From assembly GCF_001866135.1 (NCBI RefSeq), contig NZ_MODW01000003.1:310001-374000 (forward strand): a DNA stretch of 64,000 nucleotides. Reading direction: 5' to 3'. Positions 33,558 through 41,173 of the stretch are shown piece by piece. Numbering within the stretch: position 1 is the first letter of the stretch; each line of letters opens with the position of its first letter. Origin of the DNA: Microbacterium sp. LCT-H2 (lineage in GTDB: Bacteria; Actinomycetota; Actinomycetes; Actinomycetales; Microbacteriaceae). The notes under the pieces are model-generated. The model had not been told where the DNA came from and made no database searches. It saw only the letters and a list, made by a program, of their open reading frames with translations. The translations under genes were made by a program, and so were the position numbers.

Positions 33558-34409
33558 ATGCACACCGAGAACGAACGCGCACTCGAGTCCGGGATCGTCA
33601 CGGACCTCTCCGGCCGCATGACCTACGGCTCGTATCTCGCGCTCGACCAGCTCCTCACGGCACAGCATCCGGTGAGCGACCCGCAGCACCACGACGAGAT
33701 GCTGTTCATCATCCAGCACCAGACGACGGAGCTCTGGCTGAAGCAGCTGCTGCATGAGCTCAGCTCCGCCCGGGAGCTGCTCGCGGCCGACGACCTGCGC
33801 GAAGCCCTCAAGCGCATCGCCAGGGTCAAGCGCATCCAGGATGTGATGACGCAGCAGTGGTCGGTCCTGGCGACACTGACCCCGACGGAGTACGCCCAGT
33901 TCCGTGGCGCGCTCGGCAACTCGTCCGGCTTCCAGTCGGTGCAGTACCGCGCCGTGGAGTTCGCGCTGGGCAACAAGAACGAGAAGATGCTGAGCGTCTT
34001 CCGCGACCACCCCGCGAACCTCGCGCTCCTCACCGCCGAGTGGGAGAAGCCCACGCTGTACGACGAGTTCCTCCGCTACGCCTCGCGCCGCGGGCTCCCC
34101 GTCCCGCGCGAGATCCTCGACCGGGACGTGCGGGAGCCGTACCGCGAGACCCCGGCCCTCGTGCCCGCCATCCGCGCGATCTACCAGGACCCGCGCACCC
34201 ACTGGGACCTCTACGAGGCCTGCGAGGACCTCGTCGACCTCGAGGACAACTTCCAGTTCTGGCGATTCCGCCACCTCAAGACCGTGTCCCGCACCATCGG
34301 GATGAAGGTCGGCACGGGTGGATCGAGCGGCGTCGGCTTCCTGCAGCGTGCCCTCGACCTGACGTTCTTCCCGGAGCTCTACACCGTCCGCACCGAGATC
34401 GGCTCCTGA
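33558..34409 (+). CDS. kynA: tryptophan 2,3-dioxygenase
   Basis: A 283-residue heme enzyme opening the indole ring of tryptophan to N-formylkynurenine. Conserved stretches are YGSYLALDQLL, HHDEMLFIIQHQTTELWLKQ (distal His), GNSSGFQSVQYR and RFRHLKTVSRTIGMKVGTGG SSGVGFL with the proximal His. Length matches bacterial TDO. First gene of a kyn operon: its stop overlaps the amidohydrolase start (TGATG). Confidence 0.97.
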   Translation: MHTENERALESGIVTDLSGRMTYGSYLALDQLLTAQHPVSDPQHHDEMLFIIQHQTTELWLKQLLHELSSARELLAADDLREALKRIARVKRIQDVMTQQWSVLATLTPTEYAQFRGALGNSSGFQSVQYRAVEFALGNKNEKMLSVFRDHPANLALLTAEWEKPTLYDEFLRYASRRGLPVPREILDRDVREPYRETPALVPAIRAIYQDPRTHWDLYEACEDLVDLEDNFQFWRFRHLKTVSRTIGMKVGTGGSSGVGFLQRALDLTFFPELYTVRTEIGS

Positions 34410-35395
34410 TGCGCGCGGCGACGTTCTTCGACGGTGAGCGCTGGCGCGAGGGCGTCGCCGGGCTCGGCGTGGACGGGCGCCCCCAGCTCCGCGATGAGGC
34501 GCCTTCCCCCGGCACCCCGGCCCTGATCGGACGCATCGTCGGCGGCTTCACGGACCACCACGTGCATCTGCAGCTCGTCGACCATGCGCTCCTCGCCTCG
34601 TCGTGCCTCGGTCGGGTGGTCGACCTCGGCGGCGATCCGTCCACAGTCGCGGGGATCGCCCGGCACCACTCCGGAGATTCGTCGACCCGACACGGATCTG
34701 GAGCGTCGCGCACCGTCCACTACGCCGGCGCGTTCCTCACTCCTCCCGGCGGTTACCCTTCGGACCGCGCGTGGGCACCGGCAGGTTCGGTCCGGGAGAT
34801 CGCCGACTCCGCGGCGGCGGCGACCGTGATCGAGGAGCTGGCGGCGGCCGGCGCCTCCGGCATCAAGGCCGCGAGCAACAGCACCGCCGGCCCGGTCCTC
34901 TCCGACGCCCTCTTCCGCGCGATCGTCGAACTCGCCGCGGCGCACGGCCTCCCCGTCGTCGCCCACGCGGAGGGCCCCGGCGAGGCGCAGCGCGTCGTCC
35001 GCCTCGGAGCGACGCAGCTCGCGCACGCTCCGTTCACCGAGCGTCTGGACGACGAGGAGATCGCGGAGCAGGCCGTCCAGTCCGCCTGGATCAGCACCCT
35101 CGCCATCCACGACCCCGCCGCGAGGGCCATCGCGATCGACAACGTCGCCCGGTTCCACGCCGCCGGCGGCACCGTCCGCTACGGCACCGACATGGGCAAC
35201 GGCCCGACCCCCGTCGACCTGAACCCGACCGAGATCGCCGCCCTCCGCACCGCCGGCCTCGACGACGAGGCTCTCCTCCGCGCCCTTGCGCCCGTCGACC
35301 CGCTCGATCCCCGCTCTCTCCTCCTCCTGCTGCCACCGGGATCCGCCGATCCCCTGGCCGCCCGCCCGCTCACCCCCGCCGACCTGAAGGTGTGA
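34409..35395 (+). CDS. amidohydrolase in kynurenine operon
   Basis: A 328-residue amidohydrolase-superfamily protein. Metal-binding DHHVHLQLVDH sits near the N-terminus, with VVAHAEGPGEAQ, ATQLAHAPFTERLDD and RYGTDMGNGP later. It lies between kynA and kynU, where a formamidase is needed to turn N-formylkynurenine into kynurenine, and no kynB is in view. It is therefore a candidate alternative formamidase. It is coupled to kynA by overlap and 1 bp from kynU. Confidence 0.8.
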   Translation: MRAATFFDGERWREGVAGLGVDGRPQLRDEAPSPGTPALIGRIVGGFTDHHVHLQLVDHALLASSCLGRVVDLGGDPSTVAGIARHHSGDSSTRHGSGASRTVHYAGAFLTPPGGYPSDRAWAPAGSVREIADSAAAATVIEELAAAGASGIKAASNSTAGPVLSDALFRAIVELAAAHGLPVVAHAEGPGEAQRVVRLGATQLAHAPFTERLDDEEIAEQAVQSAWISTLAIHDPAARAIAIDNVARFHAAGGTVRYGTDMGNGPTPVDLNPTEIAALRTAGLDDEALLRALAPVDPLDPRSLLLLLPPGSADPLAARPLTPADLKV

Positions 35396-35396
35396 C

Positions 35397-36668
35397 ATGA
35401 CCGACCGCTCCGCCGATACCGCCCTCCTCGACGCCGCCCGCGCCCTGGACGAAGCGGACCCACTCGCCGCGCACCTCGACGCGTTCGTCGAGGCCCCGGG
35501 CGTCACCGCCTACCTGGACGGCAACTCGCTCGGCCGCCCGCTGCGCGACGTGCCGGAGAAGCTCGCCGCCTTCGTGCGCGAGGACTGGGGCACCCGCCTC
35601 ATCCGCTCCTGGGACGAGCAGTGGATGGCCCTGCCGATGGAACTCGGCGACCGCATCGGCGCCGTGACCCTGGGCGCGGGGCCGGGGCAGACGGTCGTGT
35701 CCGACTCCACGAGCGTCCTCATCTACAAGCTCATGCGGGGGGCCCTTCGACACGCTCAGGGACCCAGCGGCGCGGCTCAGGGGCCCACGGGGCGGACGGA
35801 GCTCGTGATCGAGGAGGGGAACTTCCCCACCGACCGGTTCCTTGCCGAGGGCGTCGCGGCGGAGATGGGGGCCACGCTGCGCTGGATCACGCCCGATCCG
35901 GTGCACGGCGTCACGATCGACGACGTCGCGGCCGTGGTCTCCGGTCGGACGGCGCTCGTCTCGCTCAGCCACGTCGACTACCGCTCCGGCGCCCTCGCCG
36001 ATATGCCCGGCATCACGGCCGTCGTCCACGAGGCCGGGGCGCTGATGATGTGGGACCTCTGCCATTCGGCGGGTGTCGTGCCGATGCAGCTCGACGACTG
36101 GGGCGTCGACATGGCCGTCGGCTGCACCTACAAGTACCTCAACGGCGGCCCGGGATCGCCCGCGTTCGCCTACCTCCGCCACGACCTGCAGGGCCTGCTG
36201 CGGCAGCCGATCCAGGGCTGGTGGAGCGCAGCCGACATCTTCGCCATGGGCCCGGAGTACGTCCCCGCCGACGGCATCCGTCAGCTCCTCAGCGGCACGC
36301 CCCCGGTGACCTCGATGCTCGCGATGCAGGGGATGATCGACCTCATCGAGCAGTCGGGGATCGATGGCGTGCGCGCGAAGTCGGAGTCGCTCACCGCGCT
36401 CGCGGTCCGGGCGTACGACGAGCTGCTCGCGCCGCTGGACGTCCGCCTGCTCAGCCCCCGCGACCCGGCGCGACGCGGCGGACACATCACGATCGGCCAC
36501 CCCGATTTCCGGGAGGTCACCCGGAGGCTCTGGGCCGACGGCGTCATCCCCGACTTCCGCTTCCCGGACGGGATCCGGCTCGGGCTGTCGCCGCTCAGCA
36601 CTTCGCACGCCGAGACCGTCGCCGGGGTGCTCGCGGTCAGGGATGCGTTGGAGTCCGGTGTCTCCTGA
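35397..36668 (+). CDS. kynU: kynureninase with short repeat insertion
   Basis: A 423-residue PLP enzyme cleaving kynurenine to anthranilate and alanine. Seen: YLDGNSLGRPL, STSVLIYKLM, EEGNFPTDRF, WDLCHSAGVVPMQL (PLP Asp) and GCTYKYLNGGPGSPAF with the Schiff-base Lys. About 15 extra residues (ALRHAQGPSGAAQGPTGR) follow KLMRG; they come from a dispersed DNA repeat. The insert lies in a surface-like loop, so activity is probably kept. Confidence 0.95.
   Translation: MTDRSADTALLDAARALDEADPLAAHLDAFVEAPGVTAYLDGNSLGRPLRDVPEKLAAFVREDWGTRLIRSWDEQWMALPMELGDRIGAVTLGAGPGQTVVSDSTSVLIYKLMRGALRHAQGPSGAAQGPTGRTELVIEEGNFPTDRFLAEGVAAEMGATLRWITPDPVHGVTIDDVAAVVSGRTALVSLSHVDYRSGALADMPGITAVVHEAGALMMWDLCHSAGVVPMQLDDWGVDMAVGCTYKYLNGGPGSPAFAYLRHDLQGLLRQPIQGWWSAADIFAMGPEYVPADGIRQLLSGTPPVTSMLAMQGMIDLIEQSGIDGVRAKSESLTALAVRAYDELLAPLDVRLLSPRDPARRGGHITIGHPDFREVTRRLWADGVIPDFRFPDGIRLGLSPLSTSHAETVAGVLAVRDALESGVS
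35743..35766. repeat. dispersed repeat inserted within kynU
   Basis: CCCTTCGACACGCTCAGGGA plus CCCA matches the units at 22272 and 31122 but is read in another frame (LRHAQGP). It keeps the kynU frame open. Confidence 0.7.
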
Positions 36669-37479
36669 GCCCGCGGCGCCGGTCGTGCTCGATGACATCG
36701 ACGCCCGCCCCGGCAGCACCGCCTCGCTCCTGCGCACCCTGATCGGCCTGTATCTGCGCCCGCTCGGAGGCTGGATCTCGGCCGCCGATCTCGTGGCGCT
36801 GGCCGCCGATCTCGGCATCCCCGCCGCTCCCGCCCGGACGGGCATCGCCCGTCTCAAGCAGAAGGGCCTGCTCCTACCGGAACGCCGCGACGCCGTCGGG
36901 TACCGGCTGAGCCCGGCGGCCGTGCCGATGCTGGAGCGCGGCGACCGCCGGATCTTCCGGATGCAGGAGATGACCGACGACGATCCGTGGTGCCTCGTGT
37001 CGTTCTCGATCCCAGAGAGCGCGCGCAGCGTGCGCCATCAACTGCGCCGTCGACTGCACTGGATCGGCGCCGGTGTCGTCTCCCCCGCCCTGTGGATCTG
37101 TCCCGGGCACCTCAGGAAGGAGGCGGAGCAGATCCTCGACGAGCTGGATGCCCGCCGCTGGGCGACCCTGTTCGACGCCTCGGCCCCGGCCCCGGCCGGC
37201 ACCCTGGCCGAGGCCGCTGCGGCGTGGTGGGACCTGGACGGGCTGCGCGCCGAGCACGAGGCCTTCCAGGCGTCGCTCACGGCCATGCCCGATGCGCCGT
37301 TCCCCGCGTACGTGCACCTCATCGACCGGTGGCGGGTGCTGCCCTACACCGATCCGGGGCTGCCCCCGGCGATGCTGCCGGCCGACTGGCCGGGCGGACG
37401 CAGCTTCGAGGCGTTCGCCCGGCAGTCGGCGGCGTGGGAGGCACCCGCCCTGGCTCACGTGCGAGCCGTGACGACCTAG
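36658..37479 (+). CDS. PaaX-family transcriptional regulator
   Basis: A 273-residue regulator with an N-terminal winged helix (SLLRTLIGLYLRPLGGWISAADLVALAADLGIPAAPARTGIARLKQKGLL) and PaaX C-terminal blocks (DDPWCLVSFSIPES, HWIGAGVVSPALWICPG). PaaX represses phenylacetate genes; here the position right after kynU suggests control of kyn genes. GTG at 36658 has GGAG upstream and overlaps the kynU end. It overlaps the convergent FBP gene by 4 bp. Confidence 0.85.
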   Translation: MSPEPAAPVVLDDIDARPGSTASLLRTLIGLYLRPLGGWISAADLVALAADLGIPAAPARTGIARLKQKGLLLPERRDAVGYRLSPAAVPMLERGDRRIFRMQEMTDDDPWCLVSFSIPESARSVRHQLRRRLHWIGAGVVSPALWICPGHLRKEAEQILDELDARRWATLFDASAPAPAGTLAEAAAAWWDLDGLRAEHEAFQASLTAMPDAPFPAYVHLIDRWRVLPYTDPGLPPAMLPADWPGGRSFEAFARQSAAWEAPALAHVRAVTT

Positions 37480-37970
37480 CCGTTCCGGGTGGCGACCTCG
37501 CGCACGAACCCGGTCACGTGCTCCTGCAGCCGCAGGATCCGCATCTCGCGCCCGAGCTCGCGGTCGTACCCCGGATAGGCCAGCGGCGGGAGCGTGCGCA
37601 CCGCCGCGTTGCAGCCGAACTCGGCGCACGCGAGAACGCCGACCGTGTCGCCCTTGCGACCGGCGGCCCCGGCGCGTCGGGCCACGTACAGCTGCACGTC
37701 GTTGCGGAGCGTCACGTCCTCGCACCACGAGCACTGGGCGCGGGCGAGCACGCGCTGCTCGGCACGCTGCAGCACGACGCCCACGGGCTCGTCGTCGATC
37801 CAGACGACGACATAGGCGCGCCGCGGCAGCTTCGGGTCGACCCAGCCGAGGTAGTCAAGTCGGTCGAAGTCGGTCTCGGCGAAGCCGGGCGGCACGGTGA
37901 TGTCGGAGACCTCCTTGCGGGAGGCGTTGCAGAAGGAGGCGCGCACGGCGCGCTCGTCGATGGGACGCAT
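37476..37970 (-). CDS. FBP-domain protein (EF-G-binding, treble-clef zinc finger)
   Basis: A 164-residue protein. CSWCEDVTL and the later CAEFGCNAAVRT supply four cysteines of a treble-clef zinc finger, and RPIDERAVRASFCNASRKEV is a typical N-terminus. Related FusB-type proteins bind elongation factor G and free ribosomes stalled by fusidic acid. Actinobacterial FBP proteins may act in ribosome rescue rather than resistance. Confidence 0.85.
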   Translation of the reverse strand: MRPIDERAVRASFCNASRKEVSDITVPPGFAETDFDRLDYLGWVDPKLPRRAYVVVWIDDEPVGVVLQRAEQRVLARAQCSWCEDVTLRNDVQLYVARRAGAAGRKGDTVGVLACAEFGCNAAVRTLPPLAYPGYDRELGREMRILRLQEHVTGFVREVATRNG

Positions 37971-38261
37971 GAGAGAAGAGCTTTCGGTGTGATCGCCGGA
38001 ACGGCGAGACGGATCGGAGGATCACCCGGACGATGCCGGGGTACGACGCAGCACCGGGGACGGGGTTCCGCCTCCGGCCGATCCTCAGCCTCTGCCTGCG
38101 GCGCTGAACGCGCCTACAGCTCCGCTCCGCGCCCCGAGGGCGCTCATCGACGACAGCACCCGGCGAGCCTACACCCGTTTGTTTCGTCGCGTGTCGAGAG
38201 CGCTGCGGGATCCCGACCTCGTCGGCGTACTCTGGCCGGACGCCGATCCGAAGGAGTCCCC

Positions 38262-38609
38262 GTGTCCACGCCGCTGCACCGCCGTCCGCCCCTCGAGGTG
38301 CGTGAGCGTGCGACGTGCATGTGCCGGAACGGCGGCCGCTGCTCCTCCTCGGCCCCCGGCCACGCCCTGCACCTGATCCAGGAGCGCCTCGCGGCGGCGA
38401 CCCCGGCGCGATGGGCGGACGCGTTCGTGACCGCGGCCGATCCGGTCGCCGGAGACCTCGTCGTCCGCACGCTCGACGGCACCACCCACACGCTGTGGAA
38501 CGGCTCCGGCGCCGCGCTGGAGGCCGCCGTCGGCAGCCCGGTCGCCCTCCATCTCGACTACGCCGTGCTCGCCGTGGGACGCACCCGCTTCAACGTCGCC
38601 GTCGTGTGA
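38262..38609 (+). CDS. hypothetical protein with N-terminal Cys cluster
   Basis: A 115-residue protein. The N-terminus has CMCRNGGRC, a possible metal or redox site, followed by an alpha/beta region (VVRTLDGTTHTLWNGSG). GTG at 38262 has AAGGAGTCCCC; TACTCT at 38229 may be its -10. The 291-bp gap upstream holds only this promoter. I recognise no family. Confidence 0.65.
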   Translation: MSTPLHRRPPLEVRERATCMCRNGGRCSSSAPGHALHLIQERLAAATPARWADAFVTAADPVAGDLVVRTLDGTTHTLWNGSGAALEAAVGSPVALHLDYAVLAVGRTRFNVAVV

Positions 38610-38630
38610 CGAGGGCCTGATCCCCTCGGG

Positions 38631-39032
38631 TCAGGCGCTCGCCATCATCATGTCGCGGACCGCCATGCAGGCGTTCATGCAGGCCTGGCACGCCTGAGCG
38701 CACAGGCGGCAGACGTCGCTGTGATCGGCGTGCTGCATGCACTCGTCCATGCACATCTGGCACATCGCGATGCAGGCGTCCAGCATCGCCATCATCGTGG
38801 CCGGGGTCATCCCCTGCATGCGGAGCATGGATCGCATCATCGTGTGACACATGTCCGCGCAGTTCATGCACGCGGGGGCGCAGTCCATCTCCTGCGTCGC
38901 GCACACGGTGCAGGCCTGCTCGCAGGCCGCACACGCGTCCATACAGGCCTGCAGCACCGACATGTCCATCATCGCCATGTCCGGCATCGACTCCATGTTC
39001 TTGGACATGGCACCCATCATCATCGCGTCCAT
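38631..39032 (-). CDS. four-helix bundle copper-binding protein
   Basis: A 133-residue protein extremely rich in Met and Cys: CMDACAACEQACTVCATQEM, CAPACMNCADMCHTMM and CIAMCQMCMDECMQHADH. The periodic Cys pairs along helices match DUF326/Csp-type copper-storage proteins that bind Cu(I) inside a four-helix bundle. No signal peptide is present, so it is probably cytosolic. ATG at 39032 follows GAAGGGAGC. Likely a role in copper detoxification or storage. Confidence 0.88.
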   Translation of the reverse strand: MDAMMMGAMSKNMESMPDMAMMDMSVLQACMDACAACEQACTVCATQEMDCAPACMNCADMCHTMMRSMLRMQGMTPATMMAMLDACIAMCQMCMDECMQHADHSDVCRLCAQACQACMNACMAVRDMMMASA

Positions 39033-39148
39033 CGCACACCGCTCCCTTCGTCGAGGACGACGGGCAGGACACCCGCCTGGCGCCAGGCTAACCCCTGGGT
39101 GGGGCGGGAGTCGATGGGGGCGGAACGCTGACACGCCGCTCGGTGAAT

Positions 39149-39187
39149 GTCAATCCCGTGGACGGACCGCACGCCCGGTGCGACGCT
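39149..39187 (+). promoter_or_regulatory. GTCAA-box promoter of csbD
   Basis: GTCAATCCCGTG (39149-39160) followed by GACGCT (39182-39187), 33 nt from box start. The ATG is 38 bp beyond the -10. Confidence 0.6.
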
Positions 39188-39224
39188 CGAAGAGCAATCG
39201 ATCCGTCCAGGAGAGGAGCCTCTT

Positions 39225-39431
39225 ATGAGTGGCGCAGATGACATGAAGAATTCCGCTGAGAAGCTGGGTGGCAAGGTCAAGGAAGGCTTCGGCAAGCTGA
39301 CCGACAACGAGAAGCTCGAGGCCGAAGGCCAGGCGGATCAGGTCAAGGCCGACGCGAAGCAGGCCGGCGAGAACGTGAAGGACGCCGCGGGCAAGGCCGG
39401 CGACAGCGTCAAGGACGCGTTCAACCGCTGA
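39225..39431 (+). CDS. CsbD-family stress protein
   Basis: A 68-residue, highly charged helical protein (KNSAEKLGGKVKEGFGKLTD, then NVKDAAGKAGDSVKDAFNR). CsbD proteins belong to sigma-B type general-stress regulons, and their molecular role is unknown. ATG at 39225 has AGGAGAGGAGCC. Its promoter carries the GTCAA box, which supports reading that box as a stress element. A strong terminator follows. Confidence 0.92.
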   Translation: MSGADDMKNSAEKLGGKVKEGFGKLTDNEKLEAEGQADQVKADAKQAGENVKDAAGKAGDSVKDAFNR

Positions 39432-39456
39432 TCCCCCACCCGCTGATCCCATGAAG

Positions 39457-39489
39457 AGGGGGAGGCTCGCCGATGGCGAGCCTCCCCCT
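39457..39489. terminator. strong bidirectional terminator
   Basis: A perfect 15-bp stem AGGGGGAGGCTCGCC/GGCGAGCCTCCCCCT with a GAT loop between the converging csbD and the 54-residue membrane protein gene. Confidence 0.85.
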
Positions 39490-39500
39490 CCGCACTCGGG

Positions 39501-39665
39501 TCAGACCTTGCGGCTGCCGGTGATCGCTCGGATCAGCCAGGCGATCACGGCGATGGCCAGGAGCACCAGACCGACCCACAGCAGGAACTGGAGCGACTGC
39601 ACCAGTCCTCCGGTGATCGCGAGGATCACGGCGATGACGATGACGATGATCAGGAGGATGTTCAT
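39501..39665 (-). CDS. 54-residue two-helix membrane protein
   Basis: A small ORF starting MNILLIIVIVIAVILAITGG, then QSLQFLLWVGLVLLAIAVIA and WLIRAITGSRKV. Two transmembrane helices fill the protein. ATG at 39665 has GAAGGGAAAG before it. The promoter has both the GTCAA box and a TAGCGT -10. Similar tiny hydrophobic stress proteins occur in many actinobacteria; function unknown. Confidence 0.8.
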   Translation of the reverse strand: MNILLIIVIVIAVILAITGGLVQSLQFLLWVGLVLLAIAVIAWLIRAITGSRKV

Positions 39666-39713
39666 CGGTCTTTCCCTTCTCTGGGGGCGCGGGCGCCCGA
39701 CTGCGGTGACCTC

Positions 39714-39753
39714 ACGCTAGACCCGAACCACACCCTCTCTGGAGGGGGTTGAC
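39714..39753 (-). promoter_or_regulatory. GTCAA-box promoter of small membrane protein gene
   Basis: On the minus strand GTCAACCCCCTC (39753-39742) is followed by TAGCGT (39719-39714), 34 nt from box start. This is the same -10 and distance as at cinA. Confidence 0.65.
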
Positions 39754-39786
39754 TTCGACCCTCCCGATGCGCGAAGGAGCAGAGCA

Positions 39787-40053
39787 ATGCCAGGACGACG
39801 CAACAACTCCCTGAAAGATCCGGAGCTGTACGAAGAGCTCCGCGACGACGGGGCTTCGAAGGAGAAGGCCGCCCGCATCTCGAACGCCGCCGCACGAGAC
39901 GGCCGCAGCTCGGTCGGCCGCCGCGGCGGGAAGCACGGGGACTACGAGGACTGGACCGTTCCCGAGCTGCGCAAGCGCGCCAAGGAGCTGGGCCTCACCG
40001 GCTACAGCGGCAAGCGCAAGGCCGAGCTCATCTCCGAACTGCGAAACCACTGA
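39787..40053 (+). CDS. SAP/Rho-N domain protein (DUF7218-like)
   Basis: An 88-residue basic protein. The N-terminal half (NNSLKDPELYEELRDDGASK EKAARISNAAARDG) is a common actinobacterial motif, and the C-terminal WTVPELRKRAKELGLTGYSG is a Rho N-terminal/SAP-like nucleic-acid-binding helix-loop-helix. ATG follows GAAGGAGCAGAGCA. It may bind DNA or RNA under stress. It shares the upstream gap with the small membrane protein gene. Confidence 0.82.
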   Translation: MPGRRNNSLKDPELYEELRDDGASKEKAARISNAAARDGRSSVGRRGGKHGDYEDWTVPELRKRAKELGLTGYSGKRKAELISELRNH

Positions 40054-40058
40054 CCCGG

Positions 40059-41135
40059 ATGACGCGCTTCGGGATCGAGGAGGAGTTCCTCCTGCTCGAC
40101 GAGGATTCGCTCGTCCCCGTCGCCCTCAGCGGTGACATCCTGGAGCGCATCGGCGATGACGTCATCGCCGGACGCGTGACCACCGAGTACCTGGCCTCGC
40201 AGGTCGAGGCCCTCACCGATCCGGTGCGGACCGGCGCCGAGGCCGTCCAGCAGCTGACGGCGATGCGCACGGCCATCGGCACGCAGGCACGCGCCCGGCG
40301 CGCGATCGCGGCGCCGACCGGCTCTCCGTTCACCACTCTCCGCTCGCCGCGCCTCTCGCCGTCGGCGCACTACGACGACGTCGCGCGGCGGCTCGCGCAC
40401 CTCACCCGCGAACACGAGGTGAACGGTCTGCACGTGCACGTCGAGGTGGCGGACGAGGAGGAGCGGGTCCGCGCCCTGAACCGTCTCCGCGCCTGGCTGC
40501 CGCTGCTGCTCGCTCTCAGCACGAACAGCCCGTTCGGCAACGGTCTCGACACGGGATTCGCGAGCTGGCGGAGCATGCTCATCCGCCGGCTCCCCTCGTC
40601 CTGGTGTCCGCCCCGGTTCGCCGACCTCGACGACTACCGGGCGCGCGTGGACCAGCTCCTCGCCCTCGGAACCATCGGCGAGGCCACCTCCCTCTCGTGG
40701 GCGGTGCGCCTCTCGGAGCGCTACCCGACGGTCGAGGCGCGCGTCGCGGACACTCAGCTCACTGCGGAGGACGCCGTTCTCTCCGCACTGCTGACCCGCG
40801 GGATCGCCCTGTCGTCCGGGCAGCGGATCGTCGCCGACGAGACGGAGGCGATCGACGCGTCGATCTGGATGGCGTCGAGAGCGGGGATGACGGCCCGCAT
40901 CGTGGATCCGCTCACCGGAGAGGTCTGCCCGACCTGGACCGTGGCGGAGCACCTGATCGACGACATCGGGCCGGTGCTGGACGACCTCGGCGATGCGGCC
41001 GCCGTGCAGGAAGGTCTCGACCGGATGCGGGCCGACGGGACCGGTGCGGCCCGACAGCGCGCGGCGCACGCACGGGACGGGCTCCCCGCGCTCCGACGGC
41101 TCCTGCAGGGAGGTACCGGAACTCCGGCCGACTGA
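40059..41135 (+). CDS. YbdK-type carboxylate-amine ligase (GCS2 family)
   Basis: A 358-residue ATP-dependent ligase. FGIEEEFLLLDEDSL, VTTEYLASQVEALTDP, HEVNGLHVHVEV and NSPFGNGLDTGFASWRSMLI are glutamate-cysteine ligase type 2 signatures. YbdK has weak gamma-glutamyl-cysteine ligase activity; actinobacteria make mycothiol, so the true product is uncertain. It starts 5 bp after the SAP-domain gene. Confidence 0.88.
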   Translation: MTRFGIEEEFLLLDEDSLVPVALSGDILERIGDDVIAGRVTTEYLASQVEALTDPVRTGAEAVQQLTAMRTAIGTQARARRAIAAPTGSPFTTLRSPRLSPSAHYDDVARRLAHLTREHEVNGLHVHVEVADEEERVRALNRLRAWLPLLLALSTNSPFGNGLDTGFASWRSMLIRRLPSSWCPPRFADLDDYRARVDQLLALGTIGEATSLSWAVRLSERYPTVEARVADTQLTAEDAVLSALLTRGIALSSGQRIVADETEAIDASIWMASRAGMTARIVDPLTGEVCPTWTVAEHLIDDIGPVLDDLGDAAAVQEGLDRMRADGTGAARQRAAHARDGLPALRRLLQGGTGTPAD

Positions 41136-41173
41136 CCGGCCCTCGCGTCCGTCGCCCGGAGTAAGGTCGGCCT

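Noticed and set aside
35740..35800. Frameshift or pseudogene in kynU
   Set aside because: The frame stays open and all PLP motifs follow; the extra residues come from an in-frame repeat.
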